Below are positions 51,288 through 61,348 of a stretch of DNA of 64,000 bases, in pieces. The stretch lies in the NCBI GenBank assembly GCA_001314905.1, contig LJZT01000002.1, positions 62,001-126,000 of the forward strand, given 5' to 3'. Source of the stretch: Phormidium sp. OSCR. Lineage in GTDB: Bacteria; Cyanobacteriota; Cyanobacteriia; Cyanobacteriales; Geitlerinemataceae. The notes below the pieces were generated by a model that saw only the letters and a list, made by a program, of their open reading frames with translations, was not told the DNA's origin and did not search any database. The position numbers and the translations under genes were made by a program. The number at the start of each line of letters is the position of its first letter. Position 1 is the stretch's first letter.

Positions 51288-52841
51288 CTATAACTGGACT
51301 TTGGGGGGCATTCCCACTTCTCGCGGCGTGACAAACTTGCCCTCAAAACTCACAGCACGATTTTCAAATGTCCTGGCCTTAGCTAAATCCAGCCGTAAAT
51401 CAGCAATCTCTTGATTCTCTGACATTCCGCCCAAAACATAAATGAGTAATTTCCGAGCTAAGTCTTTTCCCGAGACACGAATCCGGCGTTTGTTGGGGTC
51501 ATAGAGGACGCCATACCATAAGGATTGAGGCAATTCTATCGACGTAAAGCCGCCGTCATCATCAAACTTCTGGAGACGATTCAAGGCTTCGACGACAGAA
51601 ATCTGACGTTGGAACACGACAACTCCTAAAGCTTGTGCTAAAGCCACTTGTCCGACGGGACGAAAGAGAAGATTTCCCTCGCCTGAACCGCTTTCAAAGC
51701 TAAATCGTCGTAAATACGGAGTTTCGACTCCCAATTCCATGCGTTTGTAACTCGGAAGGGTCGCCAAACCATCCCAGAGACGCATCAATTCGGATAATCC
51801 TTCGGCTAAGTCGTCGGCGGTGGGACGTGGGGGAATGGTTCCGGGGTAGTCGGCTAGCCAATGGGGAAAGCGAGGCGTTAAATAGCCAACGGTCATGTCT
51901 CGCAAGGCCTGGAGGGTGGTGAGGACTAGGGATTTCGCGGAGACACTGGCCCCATCCCAGTTAATGCGGGGGCGACGGCTATCGTCATCTCGGAGGAGGG
52001 GATGGGTGACGGCGATTTGACGGCTGATAATGGCAAATCCATCGTCTTCGTCTAATAGGGTGACTTGACCTTTGCTGAGTTTCACGGCCATGAGGTTGAC
52101 ATGGACGAAAATTGAGCGGATACGCTGTCTGGCGTCTTCTCGGGTTTCTCGGGGTAAGACGGCGGGAATCAACTCAATGCCGAGGGTTTCTTGGGCCAAG
52201 TCTTGCATGGCGGCGGGGGTGGTGTTGTTGGCGGCGGCGAGGTGGTCGAGGTTGAGGGGGGTTCCGGTGGGTTTCTGGCTACGACTGAGGGGTTGCAGGG
52301 TTCCGGTTTGCAGTAGGGTCATCAGGCCTTGGATTCCCATGAGTCGATGTTGTCCGTCTAAGGCGAAGATGGAGATGGATGGGGGGAGGTTGAGATGGCC
52401 GATGTCCCGGATGTCGGTTAGGGGGGTGAAGTCGGCGGCGGATTGTGTGGCCCGTCCGTCGTCTCCCCATTGGCTGGCTTGGGGGTTGTCTACCCAGTCG
52501 GGACTGATGACGGCGAGGAGGGGCGGAAATTTGCGATCGCGCCTTCCGGCAAGATATTCTGTGAGGGGAGCTTGCCGTGACCAGTTGAGGGGACGTTGGT
52601 AAAGGCGGTCGATGGTCTCTGGGTTGATGGAGATGTTGGCGGTTTTGGGGTCTCGTTGCTGGTGGAATAGGGGGAGTTCTGCGGCAAAGCCGACTCGTTC
52701 GGCTAGCCAGGCGAGGCTGACTGAGGCTAGGTAGGCTTCGGTGTTTCCCATCTGGGTCTTCTGCACGAGGACTGTGTTTGGGTTATCTTGGTAGGAGGGT
52801 TCAGCAGTTGAATTTAGGTGCGTTGGTATTATAGGGGTCAT
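51288..52841 (-). CDS. dndB: DGQHR-domain protein, DndB-like
   Basis: ISIFALDGQHRLMGIQGL diagnostic motif; divergent from dndC; start at MTPIIPTHLNS. Confidence 0.85.
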   Translation of the reverse strand: MTPIIPTHLNSTAEPSYQDNPNTVLVQKTQMGNTEAYLASVSLAWLAERVGFAAELPLFHQQRDPKTANISINPETIDRLYQRPLNWSRQAPLTEYLAGRRDRKFPPLLAVISPDWVDNPQASQWGDDGRATQSAADFTPLTDIRDIGHLNLPPSISIFALDGQHRLMGIQGLMTLLQTGTLQPLSRSQKPTGTPLNLDHLAAANNTTPAAMQDLAQETLGIELIPAVLPRETREDARQRIRSIFVHVNLMAVKLSKGQVTLLDEDDGFAIISRQIAVTHPLLRDDDSRRPRINWDGASVSAKSLVLTTLQALRDMTVGYLTPRFPHWLADYPGTIPPRPTADDLAEGLSELMRLWDGLATLPSYKRMELGVETPYLRRFSFESGSGEGNLLFRPVGQVALAQALGVVVFQRQISVVEALNRLQKFDDDGGFTSIELPQSLWYGVLYDPNKRRIRVSGKDLARKLLIYVLGGMSENQEIADLRLDLAKARTFENRAVSFEGKFVTPREVGMPPKVQL

Positions 52842-52858
52842 TTTAACTGTCTCTAACT

Positions 52859-52876
52859 GAATAGATATATCTATTC
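52859..52876. promoter_or_regulatory. 18-bp perfect palindrome in the dndB-dndC intergenic region
   Basis: GAATAGATATATCTATTC equals its own reverse complement. Confidence 0.6.
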
Positions 52877-52935
52877 GCAAGTGTCTTATCATTTTACCAC
52901 TTCAGCAAACTTTTAGAAGTAGGAGATTTTTGAAT

Positions 52936-54489
52936 ATGGTATCAACCCAGAAAACAAAACAACAGTCTAAAAATCGTAGCATTGAAGAATTCACTTCCGA
53001 TATAAAACTACTGACCAAAGAAGTTCAAGATTTATACCGTCTCGATCAGATACCGTGGGTCATTGGTTACTCAGGGGGTAAAGATAGTACGGCAACTCTC
53101 CAGTTGATCTGGAATGCGCTCAAAGAATTACCCAAGGATAAACTCACCAAAACAGTCCATGTAATTACCACAGACACCCTCGTTGAAAATCCTATCGTAT
53201 CGGCTTGGGTGAAGAACTCACTCAAGAAAATAGAGGTAGAAGCTAAGTCTCAAGACTTACCATTCGAGACACATTTGTTGCAGCCTGCTGCTAAAGAAAC
53301 GTTCTGGGTTGGACTAATTGGTAAAGGCTACCCCGCACCGAAGGGTAAATTTCGCTGGTGTACTGAGCGGCTTAAAATTAAGCCATCTAATCATTTTATC
53401 CGAGAAGTCATTAGACAATCGGGTGAAGCGATACTAGTCTTGGGAATTCGTAAAGCTGAAAGTACTAAACGAGCTAATCGGATGGAGCGATATGAGGCTC
53501 ATCGTGTTCGAAAACACTTGAGTCCCAACATGAATTTACCGAATTCTTTGGTTTATAGCCCTATCGAAGATTGGCAAAATGATGAGGTATGGCTTTATCT
53601 GATGCAATGGGATAATCCTTGGGGCTACAGCAATAAAGACTTGTTAACTATGTATCGTGGTGCTAGTGCTGACAATGAATGTCCTCTTGTCGTTGATACC
53701 ACGACTCCGAGTTGCGGAAGTTCTCGGTTTGGTTGTTGGGTTTGTACTCTTGTAAGCCAAGATAAGTCATTATCGGCGATGATTCAGAATGACGAAGAAA
53801 AAGCATGGATGGAACCATTGCTAGATCTTCGTGCTGAACTAGATACACCTGAAAGTCGTAATATGCGCGACTTTCGGCGGCGTAACGGGAAAGTCCAACT
53901 TTATGAACGAAATCTGGAGGGTTCGGTTTCCATTGAACCAATTCCAGGTCCATTTACGAAAGCGGGTCGAGAATATTGGCTACGTCGTCTTCTTGCAACT
54001 CAAGAAACCGTCCGTCGAACCGCTCCCCCCGAAATGCGGGACATCACCCTCATCACAACCGAAGAACTCAGCGAAATCCGGCGGATTTGGCTCGAAGAAC
54101 GTCATGAATTCGACGATCGCCTGCCCACAGTATACCGAGAAATCACCGGCAAACCCTTCAAAGACCCTCGGCCTGGTGCCGACCAATCCCTCCTCGGACT
54201 CGACGAGTGGAACATCCTCGAAGACCTCTCCGACGGAGACGCCATGGAACTTGAACTCATGGCCAAACTCCTCGACACCGAACGCCAGTACCACACCAAA
54301 CTCAACCGCAAAGGCATCTACGACGCCTTAGAAAAATGCTTTGAGACCAGTTCCCGTTCCCCCGAAGAAGCCATCGCCAACGCTCACCGGAAACGGGAAC
54401 TCAAAGAAGCCGCCGCCGCTGGAGATGTGGCCAAAGTTAAACAACTGACTTGGTCAGATCTCAAATTCGGCGACTCCCCAGACTCCTAA
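52936..54489 (+). CDS. dndC: DNA phosphorothioation sulfurtransferase DndC-like
   Basis: WVIGYSGGKDSTATLQLIWNAL PP-loop, RWCTERLKIKPSNHFI, LGIRKAESTKRANRME, CPLVVDTTTPSCGSSRFGCWVCTLVSQDKSLSAMI. ATG taken at 52936. Confidence 0.92.
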   Translation: MVSTQKTKQQSKNRSIEEFTSDIKLLTKEVQDLYRLDQIPWVIGYSGGKDSTATLQLIWNALKELPKDKLTKTVHVITTDTLVENPIVSAWVKNSLKKIEVEAKSQDLPFETHLLQPAAKETFWVGLIGKGYPAPKGKFRWCTERLKIKPSNHFIREVIRQSGEAILVLGIRKAESTKRANRMERYEAHRVRKHLSPNMNLPNSLVYSPIEDWQNDEVWLYLMQWDNPWGYSNKDLLTMYRGASADNECPLVVDTTTPSCGSSRFGCWVCTLVSQDKSLSAMIQNDEEKAWMEPLLDLRAELDTPESRNMRDFRRRNGKVQLYERNLEGSVSIEPIPGPFTKAGREYWLRRLLATQETVRRTAPPEMRDITLITTEELSEIRRIWLEERHEFDDRLPTVYREITGKPFKDPRPGADQSLLGLDEWNILEDLSDGDAMELELMAKLLDTERQYHTKLNRKGIYDALEKCFETSSRSPEEAIANAHRKRELKEAAAAGDVAKVKQLTWSDLKFGDSPDS

Positions 54490-56108
54490 CGGGGAAACCA
54501 ATGTAATAATGAGGTTTGCTTGCGATCGCGCGATCGCAGATACCGCAGCAAATGCTCCCCACTCAACGGAGGTAACAGATAATGCTGTAACTCCAGCGAG
54601 TGCAACATCCAGGGTAGACCATACCCCGCGCGATCGCTTAACCCCAAAATTGGCAAACTCGCAAAACGGGAATCCTCACGTAGCTGACTGGCCCAATTGC
54701 GGCCTTGGGCCTCACTGAGATCTCCCTGAAGCGTCACCATATCAACCGAAGTCCCCAACGACTGACTCAACGCCTCCTGAGGTGTCTCCACAAACTGCAC
54801 CTCATAGCGATTTTGTCGGAACAGCCGCTGAGTTTCTCGCAACTGCGTCGGCGTCTCACCCACCGCCAACACCCGCGTTGTATCACTCCTAGACCCCGAA
54901 TTCTTCCAATTCGTCGGACAGTCATCACATAACGTACATTCCGGGCCATCATAAACACGACCATAACGAGTGGGAATCGGCAGATGACAGCGTTGACATT
55001 CCAACACCGTATAACGTCCCTCCAAGAAATTCTCAAAACAACGCATATCTCCCATCAAATAAAGCTTACGAAAATCCGCTCGCTGTTGCAGTCGCCGCCA
55101 GAAGTTCTCAAACTCAAAGCGATAGCCTTCATAGCCATACACCGCACCCGGAAACCCCAGACGTCCCTGATGAGGACTCATAATCCCCTTACCGCGACTG
55201 AGATAGTACGCCACATAGCTTTTCAGTAACTCATCCGGCGAAACCGTCATCGCCGTAGACGGAGACACCGACTCCCTCGATGTCTCTGGCGGGGGTAACT
55301 CCGGCCGAGGTAGAGGACGCAATAACTGCTCTTGATGAATAAACGCCGTCTCCCGTAAGGCCTCATGAGCCGCTTGTAACTCACAATAGCGGCGATCGCG
55401 CTCCAACGATCGCGCCAACTGTTGCGCCAACAAAAGCGTCGTATCAATCTCCCGCTGCGACCAACTGCGGGCCGTATAACATTGATGGACCGCCAAAAGT
55501 CCCCACAACGACAATCCCTGCATTTCTTGCAAACGCACAGGAACCACCAACTTCGCTGAAACCTCAAAAAAGCACTCTAAAATCTTCGTCGGACAGCGAT
55601 CGAGATCCATCGAATTTAAATCCGCGATCGCCTGGAGTTTCCCCTCCTGAAACTGTAGAATCTCCTCAGCACTAAAAAAGCGACCTAAACGGCATTTAAG
55701 CATCGATGAGCGTCCCGGTGCATGAGACTCCGCCACCACCGTCGCCTCCCACTTCCGAGTCGTTCGGCAAAGAATCACCCGGTCCGCGCGTAAAATTTTT
55801 CGGACCCCATCGACCGTCTCATGTAACAGGGCCGGAAACTGATCCGAAAAACGCTCAGAAATCGGCTTGGCTATCGTCGTCTCCTGGGACTCAACCGGGG
55901 CCAGCACCTGACGACTCGGAGACACCGGTTCCTCACCCACCGGTTGAAGCTGATGATTTTCTACAACAGTTGCATGGGACAAATGCGTCGTTTCCACCGT
56001 TCCATAAGGCATTTCCTGATGACAGCGAGGACAGAACCAGCGCAACGTCCCTTGACGGACATAGCCTAATAAAGGGTAAGAACAACAAGGACAGAGAAAA
56101 TTTGACAT
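54486..56108 (-). CDS. Zinc-ribbon + GAF + receiver-like cyanobacterial regulatory protein
   Basis: N-terminal CPCCSYPLLG...WFCPRCHQEMP; GAF-like region; CQRCHLPIP...CTLCDDCP; C-terminal receiver-like LAVGETPTQLRETQRLFRQNRYEVQFVETPQEAL...LPILGLSDR. Confidence 0.75.
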   Translation of the reverse strand: MSNFLCPCCSYPLLGYVRQGTLRWFCPRCHQEMPYGTVETTHLSHATVVENHQLQPVGEEPVSPSRQVLAPVESQETTIAKPISERFSDQFPALLHETVDGVRKILRADRVILCRTTRKWEATVVAESHAPGRSSMLKCRLGRFFSAEEILQFQEGKLQAIADLNSMDLDRCPTKILECFFEVSAKLVVPVRLQEMQGLSLWGLLAVHQCYTARSWSQREIDTTLLLAQQLARSLERDRRYCELQAAHEALRETAFIHQEQLLRPLPRPELPPPETSRESVSPSTAMTVSPDELLKSYVAYYLSRGKGIMSPHQGRLGFPGAVYGYEGYRFEFENFWRRLQQRADFRKLYLMGDMRCFENFLEGRYTVLECQRCHLPIPTRYGRVYDGPECTLCDDCPTNWKNSGSRSDTTRVLAVGETPTQLRETQRLFRQNRYEVQFVETPQEALSQSLGTSVDMVTLQGDLSEAQGRNWASQLREDSRFASLPILGLSDRAGYGLPWMLHSLELQHYLLPPLSGEHLLRYLRSRDRKQTSLLHWFPR

Positions 56109-56579
56109 CAGCTTCACCTCAATAGGACGTTTAAAAACATTGCGATCGCAACCCATCCTCACCCTGAAACCATCGTTTTGCCGCAACGTATTATGATAAG
56201 TTATCTTCTAAAATTCTAAATCACCGCCCTAACCGATTTCCGGAATTTCGGGCATCTTGTATCAAGAATTAATATTCAGTGACGTACCGCCTCCCCAGAC
56301 CCATTTTCTCCCCAGACTCCCTTGACAAAATGACCAAAACTCCCCTCAATAAAACAACACAGCTATTGTTTAACTCCTCCTTGCGTCCCCCAGACCCGCC
56401 ATTTTCCTAAACAAATGTAACGAAATGTTGCAAATTTTCTATCAAATTGTTTCAGAACCCTGATTTTGCTAAAGGCCCCCTAACATTATTTGGTAAAAAC
56501 ACCTATATAGCTAAATTCCACAAGCCCATCCCAGACCAGGTTTAGTAAAATCACGAATCGCGTAAGGAGTAACCCATTC

Positions 56580-59500
56580 ATGTTCACCCACGTCAAGCCC
56601 ACCGTTCGCCACATTCAGGCACCCGACGACCTCAACGGTCGCACCCTAATCAAGGTGGTCTATGTCGTGCTCGAATCGCAATATCAGAGTGCCTTGTCCG
56701 CCGCCGCCCAAGCCATCAACGCCAACAACCCCAACCTGGCCATCGAACTGAGCGGCTACCTCATCGAAGAACTGCGCGACCCTGAAAACTGCGAAGACCT
56801 GAAACGGGATGTCGCCCAAGCCAACATCTTCATCGGCTCCCTCATCTTCATCGAAGACCTAGCCGAAAAAGTCATCGAAGCCGTCCAACCCGCTCGCGAC
56901 ACCCTCGACGCCGCCATCGTCTTCCCCTCCATGCCCGACGTCATGCGGCTCAACAAACTCGGCAGCTTCTCCATGGCGCAACTTGGACAATCCAAGAGTG
57001 CCATCGCCCAGTTCATGAGAAAGCGCAAAGAGCAATCCGGCGCCTCCTTCCAAGACGGAATGCTCAAACTGCTGCGCACCCTGCCCAAAGTCCTCAAATA
57101 TATGCCCGTGGACAAAGCCCAGGACGCGCGCAACTTCATGCTTAGCTTCCAATACTGGCTTGGCGGTTCCCCCGACAACCTGGAAAACTTCCTACTGATG
57201 CTGGCCGACAAATACGTCCTGCCCGAAGGAAACCGGGGCGTCACCTACAACGACCCCGTCGTCTACCCCGACATGGGCATCTGGCATCCCCTCGCCCCCC
57301 AGATGTTCGAAGACGTCAAAGAATACCTCAACTGGTATAACTCCCGTCGGGACATCAGCGACGACCACAAAGACCCCCTCGCCCCCACCGTTGGGTTAGT
57401 CTTACAACGCACCCACCTCGTTACCGGAGACGACGCCCACTACGTCGCCATGGTGCAAGAATTTGAATCCCTCGGCGCCCGCGTCATCCCCATCTTTTCC
57501 GGTGGCTTAGACTTCTCCCAACCCGTCAACAAATTCTTCTGGGAACAAGGAGAAACCGATAACCCCAACAACAAAGCCTTCGTCGATGTCGTCGTCTCCC
57601 TAACCGGCTTCGCCCTCGTTGGCGGTCCCGCCCGTCAAGACCATCCCAAAGCCATCGACTCCCTCAAGCGGCTCAACTGCCCCTACATGGTCGCCCTACC
57701 CCTGGTCTTCCAAACCACCGAAGAATGGGAAGATAGCGACCTAGGACTGCACCCGATTCAAGTCGCCCTACAAATCGCCATCCCCGAACTCGACGGGGCC
57801 ATCGAACCCATCGTTCTCTCGGGACGCGATGGGGCAACCGGCAAGGCCCACGCCATGCAAGACCGCATCGAAGCGGTTGCAACCCGGGCCATGAAATGGG
57901 CTAACCTGCGGCGTAAACCCAAACTGCACAAAAAAGTTGCCATCACCATCTTCAGCTTCCCCCCCGACAAAGGCAACGTGGGAACCGCCGCCTATCTCGA
58001 TGTCTTCGGCAGCATTCACGAAGTCGCCACCGCCCTGCAACGCAACGGCTACCGCATCGAAGACCTGCCCGAGAATCCCCAGGAGTTGATGAACGCGGTC
58101 ATCCATGATGCCACCGCCCAATATGCCAGCCCCGAACTCAACGTGGCCTATCGGATGCCCGTTGACGAATACGAAAACCTCACCCCCTACGCCAAACGCC
58201 TAGAGGAAAACTGGGGGTCGGCACCGGGAACCCTCAACAGCGACGGGCAAAACCTGTTGGTCTACGGTAAACAGTTCGGCAACCTGTTCATCGGCGTCCA
58301 ACCCACCTTTGGCTACGAAGGCGACCCAATGCGGTTGTTGTTCAGCCGGTCTGCCAGTCCTCACCACGGTTTCGCCGCCTACTACACCTATCTCGAACAG
58401 ATTTGGCAAGCCGACGCCGTTCTCCACTTTGGCACCCATGGGTCCCTGGAGTTCATGCCCGGTAAACAAATGGGAATGTCGGGAACCTGCTACCCCGATA
58501 GTTTGATTGGCAACATTCCCAACCTTTACTACTACGCTGCCAACAACCCCAGCGAAGCCACCATCGCCAAACGCCGCAGCTACGCTGAAACCATTTCCTA
58601 CCTCACGCCACCAGCGGAAAATGCCGGCCTTTATAAAGGTCTCAAAGAACTCGGCGAACTGGTGGGGTCCTACCAAACCCTCAAAGATGGCGGACGGGGC
58701 ATTCCCATCGTCAACACCATCGTTGAGAAAGCCCGCATGGTCAATCTCGACAAAGATATCGACTTCCCCGAAGCTGATGCCAAAGACCTCAGTCAAGATG
58801 AACGGGATACTATCGTTGGCTTGGTCTACAAGCAACTAATGGAAATTGAGTCGCGGTTACTGCCCTGTGGCTTACACGTTATCGGCAAACCGCCTACCGC
58901 CGAAGAAGCCGTTGCCACTCTGGTCAGTATCGCCAGCATTGACCGGGAAGAAGAAGGCATTGTCGGACTTCCCAGCCTCTTGGCCCAAAGTCTCGACCGC
59001 AACATCCAAGACATTTACAGCAACAACGATAAAGGGGTTCTCGCCGATGTGGAGTTGAACCAGAAAATCGTTGAGGCGACTCGTGAATGTGTTGGGGCCA
59101 TGGTAGCCCAGAAAACCGACAGCGATGGTCGGGTGCGTCTCGAGAATCTGGGCAACTGGCTGCAACGGATGATTAAGGATGAACCCTGGTATGAGGTTCT
59201 TAAGGCGGCTGGCTTCCATCGGGTGGATAAAGAGGCTTTAGATAAGCTGATTGAGTATCTCAACTTCTGTCTCAAGCAGGTTTGTGCGGACAACGAACTG
59301 GGGTCTCTGTTGCGGGCCTTGGAAGGGGAATATGTGCTACCGGGTCCCGGTGGTGACCCCATCCGCAACCCCGATGTCTTGCCCACGGGTAAAAATATCC
59401 ATGCCCTCGACCCCCAAGCGATTCCCACGGCGGCAGCGGTTCAAGCGGCTAAGATTGTGGTTGACCGCTTGGTGGAACGGCAACGCCAGGAAAACGGCAA

Positions 59501-60575
59501 TGAGTATCCTGAAACCATCGCCTGTGTGCTTTGGGGAACGGACAACATCAAGACCTATGGGGAATCCTTGGCCCAAATCATGTGGATGGTTGGGGTGAAA
59601 CCGGTTCCTGATGCGTTGGGACGGGTGAACAAGTTAGACTTGATTCCCTTAGAAGAGTTGGGCCGGCCTCGGATTGATGTGGTGGTCAACTGTTCTGGGG
59701 TCTTCCGTGACTTGTTTGTGAATCAGATGGCCTTGTTGGATAAGGCGATTAAGATGGCTGCCGAAGCGGATGAACCGGTGGAGATGAACTTTGTTCGCAA
59801 ACACGCGATTAAACAAGCCGAGGAGATGGGGATTAACCTGCGTCAAGCGGCGACTCGGGTGTTCTCCAATGCGTCAGGGTCCTATGCGGCGAACATCAAC
59901 CTGGCGGTGGAAAACAGCACTTGGGAGGAGGAGTCGGAGTTACAAGAGATGTATCTGACTCGTAAGTCCTTCGCCTTCAATGCGGATAATCCCGGCATGA
60001 TGGAACAAGACCGCAAGGTGTTTGAGTCGGCCCTATCCACGGCAGATGCGACGTTCCAAAACTTGGATTCTTCGGAAATCAGTTTGACGGATGTGTCCCA
60101 TTACTTCGACTCTGACCCCACGAAGGTGGTCTCGAAGTTACGTAAGGATGGCAAGAAACCCAATTCTTATATTGCTGATACGACGACGGCGAATGCCCAG
60201 GTTCGCAGTCTCTCGGAAACGGTGCGTCTGGATTCGCGGACGAAGATGCTGAACCCGAAATGGTATGAGGGAATGTTGTCTCATGGCTATGAGGGGGTTC
60301 GGGAACTCTCGAAACGCCTGGTGAACACCATGGGTTGGTCGGCGACGGCGGACGCGGTGGATAACTGGGTTTATGAGGAAGCCAATGACACCTTTATTAA
60401 GGATAAGGAGATGCAGGAACGCCTGATGAATCTCAATCCTCATTCGTTCCGCAAGATGGTGGGAACGTTGCTGGAGGTCCATGGCCGTGGTTATTGGGAA
60501 ACCAGTGATGAGAACTTGGAACGTCTGATGGAGTTGTATCAACAGGTTGAGGACCGGATTGAGGGGGTTGAGTAG
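56580..60575 (+). CDS. chlH: Magnesium chelatase subunit H
   Basis: 1331 aa; [121 protein letters not shown]. Confidence 0.98.
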   Translation: MFTHVKPTVRHIQAPDDLNGRTLIKVVYVVLESQYQSALSAAAQAINANNPNLAIELSGYLIEELRDPENCEDLKRDVAQANIFIGSLIFIEDLAEKVIEAVQPARDTLDAAIVFPSMPDVMRLNKLGSFSMAQLGQSKSAIAQFMRKRKEQSGASFQDGMLKLLRTLPKVLKYMPVDKAQDARNFMLSFQYWLGGSPDNLENFLLMLADKYVLPEGNRGVTYNDPVVYPDMGIWHPLAPQMFEDVKEYLNWYNSRRDISDDHKDPLAPTVGLVLQRTHLVTGDDAHYVAMVQEFESLGARVIPIFSGGLDFSQPVNKFFWEQGETDNPNNKAFVDVVVSLTGFALVGGPARQDHPKAIDSLKRLNCPYMVALPLVFQTTEEWEDSDLGLHPIQVALQIAIPELDGAIEPIVLSGRDGATGKAHAMQDRIEAVATRAMKWANLRRKPKLHKKVAITIFSFPPDKGNVGTAAYLDVFGSIHEVATALQRNGYRIEDLPENPQELMNAVIHDATAQYASPELNVAYRMPVDEYENLTPYAKRLEENWGSAPGTLNSDGQNLLVYGKQFGNLFIGVQPTFGYEGDPMRLLFSRSASPHHGFAAYYTYLEQIWQADAVLHFGTHGSLEFMPGKQMGMSGTCYPDSLIGNIPNLYYYAANNPSEATIAKRRSYAETISYLTPPAENAGLYKGLKELGELVGSYQTLKDGGRGIPIVNTIVEKARMVNLDKDIDFPEADAKDLSQDERDTIVGLVYKQLMEIESRLLPCGLHVIGKPPTAEEAVATLVSIASIDREEEGIVGLPSLLAQSLDRNIQDIYSNNDKGVLADVELNQKIVEATRECVGAMVAQKTDSDGRVRLENLGNWLQRMIKDEPWYEVLKAAGFHRVDKEALDKLIEYLNFCLKQVCADNELGSLLRALEGEYVLPGPGGDPIRNPDVLPTGKNIHALDPQAIPTAAAVQAAKIVVDRLVERQRQENGNEYPETIACVLWGTDNIKTYGESLAQIMWMVGVKPVPDALGRVNKLDLIPLEELGRPRIDVVVNCSGVFRDLFVNQMALLDKAIKMAAEADEPVEMNFVRKHAIKQAEEMGINLRQAATRVFSNASGSYAANINLAVENSTWEEESELQEMYLTRKSFAFNADNPGMMEQDRKVFESALSTADATFQNLDSSEISLTDVSHYFDSDPTKVVSKLRKDGKKPNSYIADTTTANAQVRSLSETVRLDSRTKMLNPKWYEGMLSHGYEGVRELSKRLVNTMGWSATADAVDNWVYEEANDTFIKDKEMQERLMNLNPHSFRKMVGTLLEVHGRGYWETSDENLERLMELYQQVEDRIEGVE

Positions 60576-60615
60576 GCCCTGAGGCTGACGGGTTTTCCCT
60601 CTGAGATTTGGTTTG

Positions 60616-60645
60616 GCCCCCTTCTGAAATGGAGGGGGCTTTTTT
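60616..60645 (+). terminator. Rho-independent terminator of chlH
   Basis: GCCCCCT-tctgaaatgg-AGGGGGC-TTTTTT. Confidence 0.9.
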
Positions 60646-60780
60646 GGGGTAATTTGTGAAACTCTAGTGAACCTGAGTTCAGCTTAAGTAGGGTTTGCTG
60701 AAAAAGTTACCAAAAGCTAGGGGGAAAATGCACAAGAAGCCGGCCTTCTTAATCCACTCATTCACGTCATAACTCAAATT

Positions 60781-61068
60781 TCAAGTTTTCCGTACCAGTC
60801 GTTCAACACGCTGCCGTAGGGTGTTATTCAAACATTCAATACGGCTCGTTTTCCCTGAATCCTTGCTCACGGCTTGATGCCGTTGATTAGGAATCACCGG
60901 GATGGGCTGTCGAGTTGGGTTTTCAACAAACTGTCGTCCACAGTCCCGGCCACGAAATCGAGGTTTACCATCATGAATGTGTCCGTATTTGATGATGTTT
61001 GTAGATTGGCACTTGGGACAGTTTATTAATCTATAGCAATCGAAGATTGCCTGATTGACACTCAGCAA
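60781..61068 (-). pseudogene. IS1-family transposase remnant, InsA N-terminus joined to InsB C-terminal motif
   Basis: CPKCQSTNIIKYGHIHDGKPRFRGRDCGRQFVENPT followed directly by IECLNNTLRQRVERLVRKT, with the intervening transposase core missing. Confidence 0.8.
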
Positions 61069-61213
61069 GGATACTCTGAGTTGGAAGAGAATCTCCTACC
61101 TCTTGCCTCTTGCCATCCCCTCCTGGGAGGGGTGCCCGGAGGGCGGGGTGGGTTATGCCTTTTGCCTTCTTGTCCCCTGTTTTTTGTCCCATTCAGACCA
61201 ACTTTTGCTATAA
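61032..61213. mobile_element. MITE-like element, copy B
   Basis: TATAGCAA ... TTGCTATA ends. Reverse complement matches 21859..22015 over its ends and internal blocks. Confidence 0.7.
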
Positions 61214-61300
61214 CGGTGTACCATCTCTATGATATCCGAACACGATTACCATTCCGGATTACCGGAAATTTATGGCAGATTAAACCCGTTGCCGTAGGAG

Positions 61301-61333
61301 AAAAAGTCGGGGCAAAAAATATTTCGCCCCGAC
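61301..61333 (-). terminator. Rho-independent terminator of obgE
   Basis: Minus strand GTCGGGGC-gaaatatttttt-GCCCCGAC-TTTTT. Confidence 0.85.
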
Positions 61334-61348
61334 AAGTTTGTATCTAAC

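Noticed and set aside
57768-58835. Antisense ORFs within chlH
   Set aside because: Shadow ORFs created by strongly biased codon usage of chlH.
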